Assembly (NCBI GenBank): GCA_017609945.1
Contig: JAFCCZ010000042.1
Coordinates: forward strand, 1 to 8,710
DNA from: Candidatus Iainarchaeum sp.
GTDB taxonomy: Archaea; Iainarchaeota; Iainarchaeia; Iainarchaeales; GCA-2688035
Direction of reading: 5' to 3'
DNA length: 8,710 bases
Made by a program: the position numbers and the translations under genes. The notes under the pieces are model-generated. The model made no database searches, had not been told where the DNA came from, and worked only from the letters and a program-made list of their open reading frames with translations. This document shows positions 1 to 6,519 of this stretch, in pieces. The stretch's first letter is position 1, and every line of letters starts with the position of its first letter.

Positions 1-2529
1 CTCGGCAAAAAGCACCGCGTTGTTTGGAAATTCAAAGGGCGCAGAGAAACTTCCGCTGTAAATTCCGTTCCCACTCTCGGAAAACTGCAGGGCAATTTCC
101 TCAATAGTTCCACTTGGCTCAAGGCCTGTTAGGGGCATGCCATCGGCATCGGTTATGGACAATTCCACTTCTACCTGCTCACCCTTCTCCAACGCAGCCT
201 GCGGGTCAGATGAGGGCTTTAGCACGGTAATCGAAAAATACCCCTTTTCAATATTAACAGTGGCCGAATCGCTTACAGGAGTGGCTTCGCCGTCACTTAC
301 AGTTAGCTCAACCGTGAACTGCCCCTCCCTTTCACCCGGGAGAAGATAGTAAGAGTGGTAAACCTGCCTGCCAATTCCACTCTGTCCGTCCCCAAAATCC
401 CAGGCATAACTCAGGCTGTCGCCGTCAATGTCATGCGCTTGTGCGGTAAACAGGATTGGCTCTCCCTCTCCCTGAGTCTGCGGGTCAACAATTAGGGCGT
501 CAATAACCGGCGAATGGTTTACCTGCTCTGGCATTATTGAGAGGGTTATCTCGGCAGGTTCGGACCTTCCGCCTCTGATATCAGAAACAATTAGTTCAAC
601 AGTATAAGTCCCTGCTTCAGAATATTCGTGGGTTGGATTCCTGCTTGCCGCCGTTGAGCCGTCACCAAAATCCCACGCAAAAGTGATTGTGTCACCATCA
701 GGGTCTGAACCATTTCCAACAAAATCAATTGCTTCGTTTACAGTAAACTCCTGGCCACTGCCCGGCCACTCTATTACCACAAAGGGGTTATTGTTTGGCT
801 GCCCGCTGACAACAACTGTTGCCGAACCAGCTGTTGCCGGACCGCAGTCCGCCGGATCAACCCCGTCCGAAAGATTAGAGACCGCCACTGTAAACTCTTC
901 ATATGTTTCGGACTGGGTTGAATAGCCTTCGCAGGTTAAGGTACATTCCCTATCAGAACAACCCAAATCATTGCCGTAAACCGCACCGCCACCGCAGGAA
1001 ACAGTTACATTGGAGGGGTCAGAATAAAAATTGTTATAATCAAGGCGTATTATTGAGTTTCCGCTCACGAAAACGCTGGAAGCAGTTACAATTGAGCACT
1101 CGGAAGGTTCCTTGACAGTAACCGAAATTGAATCCCTGCCAGTTGCACTACTGGCGTCGGTCGCAGTTAGAGTAATCTCGTGTTCTCCAGCGCTTAAATC
1201 CTGCACGCTGACGTTTTCCCCTGAACCAAGGTCTCCGTCAATGCTGGAACTCCAAACCAGCGAGTCTCCTGAGAGGTCGCCATCTTCAAGATCGTTGGCA
1301 CTGCCTTTAAAGTCAATTCTCTGGTCTTTGATGAAAACTAAACCGCCTAGTGGCGCAGTAATTGAAGCCTCAGGTGGCTCGTTTGGAGTTATGCTCTCGT
1401 TTACCGTAATTTCTGTAGAGCCGCAATCTGCTTTGGCAACGCCGTCGGACAGGGCGGAAACGGTTATTGTGAAGGTTTCGGAGATTACGCCAGGCTCAAC
1501 CGATTCGGCTTCGGGGCCAACAGAGTAAGGGCCACAATTGAAGCTGCAGGAGGCAGTATTACAGGAAAGGTCTTCCAAATATTCTGCATCGTTTCCACAG
1601 TCAACGTCAACTTCGAACGATTCAGTGACGGGTGAAAATCCAAAGTGAGCCAAAGTTATTTTTGAGTTGTCGCCGGAATTTATTGGGGAGACAACGGACG
1701 AAATTGAACAGCGGGAGTTGTTTACCTTGACCTCAACTTTTTTTGAGGGGGGGCCACAGGTTTCCTTGTTGTCACAGGCGCTGGCAACCAACTTGTAATC
1801 TCCATCTAAAAAAGAGGTTGTGTCCCAGTCAAAGGTCCAGCTGCTATCATTTGGGACGGATACAGCGCCCAAAAGTTGTCTCCCGCCACCCTTCAAGTAA
1901 TAAAAGTTAACGCTGTGCGGAATTCCTTCTTTTTCCTCTGCAACAATGTGCACTGTCCCTGAAACCTGGGCATTTTTTTCAGGCGAAGTTATTGAAACTT
2001 TGGGGGGCTGAATCTCAACATCAAAAGATTCCTCCAGAATAGACAAATCAGGACTTGCTGGAATGGAAAAGAGAACGCTAGTTGTCCACACATCTGTTCT
2101 GGCATAGTTTGATTGCACATAGGGGGTTATTACATTAAACTCAATCTCAATCTCATCAAGGTCATCAAACTCATTATTCTCCTTGTCTGTCCCACACTCA
2201 ATAATCCAATTTGCAGATTCGTCAGATTGGCAGTTTTCCGGAGTTAGGTTGGTGGGCGGATTATAAAAACCCCCCGGCGGGGGGTAAATGAATATAGTTT
2301 GCATGCCGACGAAATCAAATTGCGTGCCGATGAGATCGATTCCTCTGTTAAGATGTTCATACTCAAACTTAAATTTAATTTCCGCAGTGTTGTTACTTGT
2401 ACTGTAAAGCTTTTTGGGAGTGGATTCAAGATCAACGTTAGGGGCAGGAGCGAACGCACCATGCACCGTAAAAAGCAACAGCACGGCAGTGGCTATAAAA
2501 ATTGCCTTAAACAATGGCTTGTTCTTCAT
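1..2529 (-). CDS. Secreted multi-domain PKD/Ig-like surface protein (partial, C-terminus beyond the window)
   Basis: The minus strand is open for 843 codons from an ATG at 2529-2527 to the left edge, so the C-terminus is missing. Residues 1-27 form a signal peptide: basic MKNKPLFK, a hydrophobic core, and a GAFA cleavage site before PAP. Then come an unassigned N-terminal domain (about 28-172), a bacterial-Ig-like domain (about 175-270), six-cysteine module 1 (about 272-378), an Ig/cadherin-like domain (about 384-473), six-cysteine module 2 (about 476-576), two PKD domains (about 582-665 and 672-761) with the hallmark AWDFGDG at 618-624 and 709-715, and a further beta-rich domain from about 764. 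At least nine N-x-S/T sequons suggest N-glycosylation. The protein is probably exported and displayed at the cell surface for adhesion or as an envelope component; its ligand is unknown. It lies 84 bp after proS. No clear SD precedes the ATG; AT-rich blocks at 2567-2574 and 2586-2595 could be promoter elements, but weakly. The product class is secure, the function is not. Confidence 0.9.
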   Translation of the reverse strand, partial: MKNKPLFKAIFIATAVLLLFTVHGAFAPAPNVDLESTPKKLYSTSNNTAEIKFKFEYEHLNRGIDLIGTQFDFVGMQTIFIYPPPGGFYNPPTNLTPENCQSDESANWIIECGTDKENNEFDDLDEIEIEFNVITPYVQSNYARTDVWTTSVLFSIPASPDLSILEESFDVEIQPPKVSITSPEKNAQVSGTVHIVAEEKEGIPHSVNFYYLKGGGRQLLGAVSVPNDSSWTFDWDTTSFLDGDYKLVASACDNKETCGPPSKKVEVKVNNSRCSISSVVSPINSGDNSKITLAHFGFSPVTESFEVDVDCGNDAEYLEDLSCNTASCSFNCGPYSVGPEAESVEPGVISETFTITVSALSDGVAKADCGSTEITVNESITPNEPPEASITAPLGGLVFIKDQRIDFKGSANDLEDGDLSGDSLVWSSSIDGDLGSGENVSVQDLSAGEHEITLTATDASSATGRDSISVTVKEPSECSIVTASSVFVSGNSIIRLDYNNFYSDPSNVTVSCGGGAVYGNDLGCSDRECTLTCEGYSTQSETYEEFTVAVSNLSDGVDPADCGPATAGSATVVVSGQPNNNPFVVIEWPGSGQEFTVNEAIDFVGNGSDPDGDTITFAWDFGDGSTAASRNPTHEYSEAGTYTVELIVSDIRGGRSEPAEITLSIMPEQVNHSPVIDALIVDPQTQGEGEPILFTAQAHDIDGDSLSYAWDFGDGQSGIGRQVYHSYYLLPGEREGQFTVELTVSDGEATPVSDSATVNIEKGYFSITVLKPSSDPQAALEKGEQVEVELSITDADGMPLTGLEPSGTIEEIALQFSESGNGIYSGSFSAPFEFPNNAVLFAE
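802..1104 (-). repeat. Six-cysteine module 2 of the surface protein
   Basis: Residues about 476-576 of the surface protein. Cysteines are at 478, 512, 524, 529, 533 and 562. It matches module 1 in its CSI start, the SG.NS.I.L stretch, the C-x11-C-x4-C-x3-C core and the FTVAVSNLSDGV...ADCG end. The modules are clearly related but diverged, so the duplication is old. I do not recognise the domain family. Confidence 0.8.
1396..1716 (-). repeat. Six-cysteine module 1 of the surface protein
   Basis: Residues about 272-378 of the surface protein. Cysteines are at 274, 311, 323, 328, 332 and 369. The module starts CSI, has a central CG followed by a C-x4-C-x3-C cluster, and ends FTITVSALSDGV then ADCG. 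The pattern recurs in module 2 with identical spacing in the central cluster. Disulfide bonding is inferred from secretion and the even cysteine number. Confidence 0.8.
2299..2340 (-). repeat. In-frame 21-bp imperfect tandem duplication
   Basis: Two adjacent 21-base copies (2299-2319 and 2320-2340) match at 16 of 21 positions. On the coding strand they encode the consecutive heptapeptides IDLIGTQ and FDFVGMQ (residues 64-77) in the N-terminal domain of the surface protein. Most differences are conservative at the protein level, so this may be two similar beta-strand segments rather than a recent slippage. Confidence 0.6.
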
Positions 2530-2613
2530 TTTCAATCGGCCGCATCAAAGTTGGGCAAAATGCACCCTAATTAGTAAGGATTTGGCTTAATTAAGTTTTT
2601 GCTTTGGCCAGAA

Positions 2614-4044
2614 TTAGTAGGCTTTGGCAAAGTAAACCATGTTTTTGGCCTTTGAACCGCACTTTATGCACTTGCCCTCAAACTTTTTTTGGTCAAGGGG
2701 AATGCACCTGCTTGTTGCAGTTGTTTCGTCCTTAATCTCTTCCTCACAGGATTCCCCGCAGCAGAATGGAACAAGAACCATCTTTCCTTCCTTAACCGCC
2801 TTCTCAAATTCGCTCCAGGTCTTTGCCCCAACAGTGCTTGAATCAAGGAACTTTTTCGCGCTAGTGAAAAGATCTTTTTGAATTTCCTCAAGCAGCGCAG
2901 GAATCCTTTTCTTCAAAGCCGAAAACTTGACTGATTCCTTTTTGCCGGTGTCGCGCCTTACCAAAACAACCTGCTTTGCCTTCAAATCCTTTGGGCCAAT
3001 CTCAAGCCGCAGGGGAATTCCCTTCAGCTCCCACTCGTTGAACTTCCAGCCAGGGGAATAGTTGTCGCGGTCGTCAAAAATCGGGTTGAATTGCTTCAGG
3101 GTTTTGGCAATCTCCTTTGCCTTCTCCAAAACCTTTTTCTTGTCTCCCTTGAAAACAATTGGAACAATTGCGATCTTGTTGTGCGCAACCTTTGGGGGCA
3201 GAACCAATCCCTTGTCGTCCCCGTGAACCATTACCAGCGCTCCAATCAGCCTTGTGGAGAATCCCCAGCTGCTCTGCCAGGGCAGGGCCTTTTTCTCCTC
3301 CTTGTCAATAAAGCTAATCCCAAACCCCTTGGCGAAGTCCTGGCCAAGGTTGTGGGAGGTTCCCATCTGCAGTGCCTTGCCGTCGGGCATCATGGCCTCA
3401 AGCGTAAGGGTGTAGAGTGCGCCGGCAAACTTTTCGGCGTCGGTCTTTTTGCCGGCAAGGGTTGGAATTGCAAGGAGTTCGTGGCAGAGCTTTTGGTACT
3501 CGCCCAAAATGCCCTTTACCTCCTTGTCGCACTCTTCTTTTGTTTCGTAAACACAGTGCCCCTCCTGCCAAAGGAACTCCCTTGTCCTGAGGAAGAGCTT
3601 TGTCTGCTTGACTTCCCACCTTAGAACATTGCACCACTGATTTAGCTTTAGGGGCAGGTCTCTCCAGGAGCGAATCCATTTGGCGTAGCTGTCGTAAATA
3701 ATGGTTTCGCTGGTCGGCCTGATTGCAACTCTCTCGTCAACGTCCTTGCCCTCTCGCTCAATCCAAGCGAGCTCTGGCGCAAAGCCCTTTGCGTGCTCGG
3801 CCTCCCTCTTGAAAAAGCTTTCAGGGATAAGCAAGGGGAAATATGCATTGCTGACCCCAAGAGCCTCAATTGCCTTGTTGAAGTACTGCTGAATGCTCTC
3901 CCAAATGCGGTAGGCGTTGGGGCGAATAATCATAAAGCCGCGAACCGGCCCGTAGTCAGCAAGCTCTGCCTTTAACACAACCTGATTGTACCACTCGGAG
4001 AAGTTTCCGGCCTTTTTCTCGGTAATTCCCTGCTCTTTCTCCAA
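2614..4044 (-). CDS. proS: Prolyl-tRNA synthetase, archaeal/eukaryotic type
   Basis: Class II aminoacyl-tRNA synthetase that activates proline with ATP and charges tRNA-Pro in the cytoplasm. The 476 residues are the usual length for the form without the bacterial editing insertion. Visible elements: the N-terminal FSEWY segment (15-19), the motif 1 region (about 40-75), RPTSE (109-113), motif 2 (R142 to about 163, including RTREFLWQEGH), DGKALQMGTSHNLGQ (221-235), motif 3 (GFSTRLIGALVMVHGDDKG, 261-279), the anticodon-binding domain (about 290-390), and a C-terminal zinc-type domain with a CCGESC cluster (428-433) and CIKC (459-462) ending in YFAKAY. The start is TTG: a GGTGA SD lies five bases upstream, overlapping the proB stop, and the next in-frame Met is residue 38, inside the conserved region. 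The five-base gap after proB indicates co-transcription and translational coupling. Family identity is very secure. Confidence 0.97.
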   Translation of the reverse strand: MEKEQGITEKKAGNFSEWYNQVVLKAELADYGPVRGFMIIRPNAYRIWESIQQYFNKAIEALGVSNAYFPLLIPESFFKREAEHAKGFAPELAWIEREGKDVDERVAIRPTSETIIYDSYAKWIRSWRDLPLKLNQWCNVLRWEVKQTKLFLRTREFLWQEGHCVYETKEECDKEVKGILGEYQKLCHELLAIPTLAGKKTDAEKFAGALYTLTLEAMMPDGKALQMGTSHNLGQDFAKGFGISFIDKEEKKALPWQSSWGFSTRLIGALVMVHGDDKGLVLPPKVAHNKIAIVPIVFKGDKKKVLEKAKEIAKTLKQFNPIFDDRDNYSPGWKFNEWELKGIPLRLEIGPKDLKAKQVVLVRRDTGKKESVKFSALKKRIPALLEEIQKDLFTSAKKFLDSSTVGAKTWSEFEKAVKEGKMVLVPFCCGESCEEEIKDETTATSRCIPLDQKKFEGKCIKCGSKAKNMVYFAKAY

Positions 4045-4049
4045 TCAAT

Positions 4050-4057
4050 TCACCTTT
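4050..4057 (-). promoter_or_regulatory. SD site of proS overlapping the proB stop codon
   Basis: The coding strand reads AAAGGTGA here; its last three bases are the proB stop TGA. GGTGA is followed by five bases and then the TTG start of proS. The layout supports the non-ATG start and suggests that ribosomes finishing proB re-initiate on proS. Confidence 0.7.
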
Positions 4058-4829
4058 CAAAAATTGTTCCCTTGAATTTCCCTCTGAGAATGTCCGCAAG
4101 GAAACCGTTTTTTCCTTTTGTGATAATTAAAGGAATTTCTTTTTTTAAAGCAATCTCCGCGGCCGCAAGCTTTGTTTTAAAGCCCCCTCTGCCGCGATTG
4201 CTCTTTCCACTCACAACAGCCTTCAAATTCCGCAAATCCGAAACCCTTTCAATAAGGCAGGCTTTGCCGTTGGATTCAGGGTTATCGGTGAAAAGCCCGC
4301 CCACCTCTGAAACCATCACAAGCAGGTCCGCATCAAGGTGGGACGCAACCATTGCGGAGAGAACATCGTTGTCTGAAAAGGCCTTCTTGGACGCAAGCTC
4401 GTGCGTTGCAACGGCATCGTTCTCGTTAATTATCGGGACAACACCAAATGAAAGCAGCTTGTTCAGGGAACGCTTTATGTTTCCCAGGCTCTTTGTTTCC
4501 TCAAGATCCTCCTGCGTCAAAAGCACTTGGGCAATAACCTGATTGAACTTGGAGAACGCCTTTTGGTAATCGTGCATTAGGATACTCTGGCCAATTGCCG
4601 CAACTGCCTGCTGCATTTCAATGGATTCCGGGAACGATGTCATGCGCATGCTCTCAAGGCCAATCCCGATTGCGCCGCTTGAAACAATTATAACCTGCTT
4701 GCCGTCTCGCACCATCTTTGAGATGTCTTTAGCCATGCTGTTGGCAAGCCCTGAATTGAAGCGATTGTTTTTTACAACACTGTCCGTGCCAAGCTTTATC
4801 ACAATTCTCTTAACTTTCTCCGGATTCAT
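4050..4829 (-). CDS. proB: Glutamate 5-kinase, kinase domain only
   Basis: Phosphorylates L-glutamate with ATP to gamma-glutamyl phosphate, the first step of proline synthesis from glutamate. From the ATG at 4829 the protein has 259 residues, a single amino-acid-kinase domain without the C-terminal PUA domain of the longer bacterial forms. Motifs: IKLGT (11-15), VSSGAIGIG (49-57), AAIGQS (77-82), QVLLTQEDLE (101-110), VPIINENDAVA (131-141), SDND (152-155), VSEVGGLFTDNP (173-184), and GRGGFKTKLAAAE (213-225), where the usual GTGGM has become GRGGF. A GTG at 4865 would add 12 residues and overlap gpgS, but the ATG at 4829 follows a GGTGG-type SD and places the conserved kinase strand near the N-terminus, so I prefer it. 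It starts 13 bases after the gpgS stop and ends 5 bases before proS. No proA or proC lies in the window. Confidence in the family is high; feedback behaviour is unknown. Confidence 0.93.
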   Translation of the reverse strand: MNPEKVKRIVIKLGTDSVVKNNRFNSGLANSMAKDISKMVRDGKQVIIVSSGAIGIGLESMRMTSFPESIEMQQAVAAIGQSILMHDYQKAFSKFNQVIAQVLLTQEDLEETKSLGNIKRSLNKLLSFGVVPIINENDAVATHELASKKAFSDNDVLSAMVASHLDADLLVMVSEVGGLFTDNPESNGKACLIERVSDLRNLKAVVSGKSNRGRGGFKTKLAAAEIALKKEIPLIITKGKNGFLADILRGKFKGTIFER

Positions 4830-4842
4830 TCCACCACACCAA

Positions 4843-5916
4843 TCATTTCTTATCGCCCTTCCCACTCAGGCCCTTCTTTATGTCCCAAAGGGTTGAGGAA
4901 AGCTTTGCAAGCAAGTCGTTCTCAAAGCCCTTTCTCATCACATACTCGGAGACGCCCTTTATTGGCGGCCTCTCAACGTCCCTTACCTCTTTCTCACTCA
5001 GGAAATACTCCTTTTCACCGCTTTTGGTAACCTGGGTTTCCGGAAACCTGTAAACCGCATTGAAGTCCTTTAGAACTGGCTTTAGTTCCGGGACCCTGTT
5101 CAGGAAAACCTGCAGTAACCCAAAGGACATCTTTCCCAGTGCCTCAGTGGGCTGGTTTCTGTGAATTCTTACGTCCAAATCAACCTGTGCCATTGAGTCC
5201 AGCCCAAACTTGTTGAATATGTCAATCAGCAGGCCGGTCTCAACCCCGTAGCCAATGAAGAACGGGACCTTTTCAAAAACGTCCCTTCGGCCGGCGTACT
5301 CTCCGCTCAGCGGCTGGATTATTCCAGTGAGCTCGGGATAAAAAGTGTTGAACATTGGCCTGGCAAAAATCTCTGTAACGCGGCCCCCGCCGGTTGACTG
5401 GATTTTGCCCTCGCTCTGAATTGGCCTCTCGTAGAAGGCCTTAACGTAGCCAATCTTTTCGTTCTCAAGCATTGGACCAACAAGGCCGTAAACAAAGCGC
5501 TGGTGAATGTTCTCAATGTCCGCGTCAACCCAGCAGATTATGTCTCCCTTGAGCATGTGAAGGGACTTCCACAGGTTCTCGCCCTTGTGAAAAAAGACGC
5601 CGTGGCCTTTGAGGTGCTTTTCTGAAACAAAGACCTTTGCCCCAGCCTTCCGCGCAATCTCACAGGTCGCATCACTGCTTCCTGAATCAATTATTGCAAT
5701 CTCGTCAACAAGATCGTGCTTTTCAACGAGGGGCATTAGGGTTGAGACAACCTTCCCAATGTTGGCTTCCTCGTTGAGGGTGGGAATTCCAACGGAAATC
5801 TTTACACCCTGCTTTTTCTTTAATTCAACCAGCCTGGCCAGGTCCTCAAACCTGCGGTGGTGAAAGGTGTGGGTGTTGAACCACTGGAGAACCCCTGCTT
5901 TCTTTTTTTTGACCAT
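4843..5916 (-). CDS. gpgS: Glucosyl-3-phosphoglycerate synthase
   Basis: Cytoplasmic GT-A-fold glycosyltransferase (GpgS family) that moves glucose from an NDP-glucose to 3-phosphoglycerate, the first step to glucosylglycerate and related compatible solutes or glycolipid precursors. From the ATG at 5916 it has 357 residues. In order (ATG numbering): VGIPTLNEEANIGKVV (42-57), IIDSGSSDAT (76-85), HKGENLWKSL (110-119), the metal-binding DAD (131-133), VKAFYERP (158-165), GGGRVTEIFARP (176-187), QPLSGEYAGRR (201-211) and FIGYGVETGLLIDIF (220-234), then AQVDLDVRIHRNQ (243-255). These match GpgS rather than mannosyl-3-phosphoglycerate synthase. A GTG at 5925 adds three residues, but a TATA-like box at 5941-5950 predicts transcription starting near 5920, between the two candidates, so the ATG is preferred. 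The stop is 13 bases before proB, making gpgS the first gene of a likely gpgS-proB-proS operon. The partner phosphatase GpgP is not in the window. Confidence 0.92.
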   Translation of the reverse strand: MVKKKKAGVLQWFNTHTFHHRRFEDLARLVELKKKQGVKISVGIPTLNEEANIGKVVSTLMPLVEKHDLVDEIAIIDSGSSDATCEIARKAGAKVFVSEKHLKGHGVFFHKGENLWKSLHMLKGDIICWVDADIENIHQRFVYGLVGPMLENEKIGYVKAFYERPIQSEGKIQSTGGGRVTEIFARPMFNTFYPELTGIIQPLSGEYAGRRDVFEKVPFFIGYGVETGLLIDIFNKFGLDSMAQVDLDVRIHRNQPTEALGKMSFGLLQVFLNRVPELKPVLKDFNAVYRFPETQVTKSGEKEYFLSEKEVRDVERPPIKGVSEYVMRKGFENDLLAKLSSTLWDIKKGLSGKGDKK

Positions 5917-5940
5917 TTCAATCACACATTAGTTGCAAAC

Positions 5941-5950
5941 TATTTAATTA
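5941..5950 (-). promoter_or_regulatory. TATA-like box upstream of gpgS
   Basis: The minus strand reads TAATTAAATA about 30 bases before the preferred gpgS ATG, the spacing expected for an archaeal promoter giving an almost leaderless mRNA. It sits in the trailer immediately after the tRNA-Pro(GGG) gene, so read-through from the tRNA is also possible. Confidence 0.5.
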
Positions 5951-5954
5951 AGAA

Positions 5955-6049
5955 TGGGGAGTGGGAGATTCGGACTCCCGTTGCGAGCTTTTCGTCTGGA
6001 ATCCTCCAGACCCCGAGCTCGAGTGATCACCAAACTACACTAACCCCCC
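5955..6049 (-). tRNA. tRNA-Pro(GGG), with a 21-nt intron
   Basis: The minus strand folds as a tRNA: acceptor GGGGGGU with ACUCCCC (one G-U pair), U8, a three-pair D stem (GUG/CAC) with A14, G15, GG18-19 and A21, anticodon stem CGAGC/GCUCG, four-base variable loop CAAC, T stem GGGAG/CUCCC, and discriminator A73. CCA is not encoded. The anticodon loop is 28 bases, 21 too long. Removing 21 bases at the canonical 37/38 site leaves UCGGGGA, anticodon GGG with G37, parallel to the UUUGGGA loop of the nearby tRNA-Pro(UGG), which also shares the GUGUAG D-arm start, a four-base variable loop and A73. Oddities: C33 replaces the near-universal U33, and the T loop is UCCGAAU with C55. The isotype depends on where the intron is cut, so it is less sure than the tRNA call itself. 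Confidence 0.8.
5990..6010 (-). other. Predicted 21-nt tRNA intron with a bulge-helix-bulge-like fold
   Basis: A hairpin (CUGGA/UCCAG, extendable outward in the unspliced loop, with a GGAU tip) is joined to the anticodon stem by UCGG opposite ACGA (three pairs and one G-A mismatch). This is flanked by three-base bulges GGU on the 5' side and AAA on the 3' side. Cutting both bulges after their second base gives a 21-base intron between positions 37 and 38. An alternative pairing (UCG/CGA with GGG and AAA bulges) shifts the 5' cut by one base. The motif is therefore a slightly relaxed splicing-endonuclease substrate. Confidence 0.65.
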
Positions 6050-6203
6050 AAAAGATATCGGCATCTGGGAATTGAGAAAAATCAGAGTTGAGGAAGACAC
6101 TCACTGTCCATTGTAAATCAATATAATCTGGCGAATTAAGGGTTAAAAAGGTTTGGGAAAAAGAGAAAGGGTTATTAGGAAGCAGTAGGTTAGTTTTTAT
6201 TGA
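6050..6203. other. Intergenic region between the tRNA and the 90-residue gene
   Basis: These 154 bases separate the minus-strand tRNA-Pro(GGG) and the plus-strand small gene, so promoters for both should lie here. AATATAAT at 6120-6127 is TATA-like on both strands (minus: ATTATATT) but lies about 70 bases before either gene. GGGTTATTAG at 6169-6178 is a weak TATA candidate about 30 bases before the ATG at 6204. I see no other gene or repeat. Confidence 0.4.
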
Positions 6204-6476
6204 ATGCCGAGAAGAATGAACCTAAGGTATAGAGTGAGCGCTACCAAAAAGGGTGACAGGAGAGCAATCATTCTGGATGGTTCGCATGGCGGGAAAGGAA
6301 CAAGAATAAGGGAGACAAGAGCACTTAGGTCAGCCGCGGAAGCGGCATTAAAAAAGAACGGGTTTGTTGAAGGCACTGCCCGGATACTTTACAAAAACAG
6401 GGGCGAGGAGCACAGGGCCTATAAGACAGTTGAGAAGGGACGGAAGAAAGGAAAAGAACCGGCCTACTTCCCTTAA
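6204..6476 (+). CDS. Unrecognised highly basic small protein (90 aa)
   Basis: I do not recognise this protein. It has about 25 Lys/Arg against 9 Asp/Glu in 90 residues, so it is strongly basic and may bind nucleic acid or the ribosome (inference). A likely beta-rich start (MNLRYRVSATKKG, then RRAIILDG) leads into a helix (about 39-52, ETRALRSAAEAALKKNG), a strand (TARILYKNRG, 58-67), and a disordered lysine-rich tail (78-84). No cysteine, signal peptide or membrane segment is visible. Translation could start at Met1 or Met5. There is no SD, which fits a leaderless mRNA from the weak TATA-like TTATTA about 30 bases upstream. It is the only plus-strand gene among minus-strand ones here, flanked on both sides by tRNA-Pro genes. 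The strand-helix-strand pattern resembles small DUF2188-like folds, but I cannot support that assignment. Confidence 0.65.
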   Translation: MPRRMNLRYRVSATKKGDRRAIILDGSHGGKGTRIRETRALRSAAEAALKKNGFVEGTARILYKNRGEEHRAYKTVEKGRKKGKEPAYFP

Positions 6477-6519
6477 AAAGATTGCAAAAGAAATTGGTTT
6501 TTGAGGGCAGAAAATAAAG

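Noticed and set aside
137..1528. Several plus-strand open frames of 70-138 codons
   Set aside because: They lie opposite the surface-protein frame, which has a signal peptide, PKD motifs and a duplicated domain; the plus-strand translations show only serine/threonine-rich shadow sequence.
2244..2462. Minus-strand 72-codon frame
   Set aside because: It overlaps the surface-protein gene in another frame and has no recognisable features or start signals.
4830..4865. GTG start of proB at 4865
   Set aside because: It would overlap gpgS by 23 bases and add a non-conserved stretch; the ATG at 4829 has an SD-like GGTGG and puts the kinase core at the N-terminus.
5955..6049. Reading the tRNA as Phe(GAA), Glu or Asp
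   Set aside because: Shifting the intron toward the 5' side gives UCGAAAA (GAA), but that ignores the bulge-helix-bulge. The Glu/Asp-like GUGUAG D arm and four-base variable loop also occur in the certain tRNA-Pro(UGG) of this window, so they do not separate Glu from Pro here.
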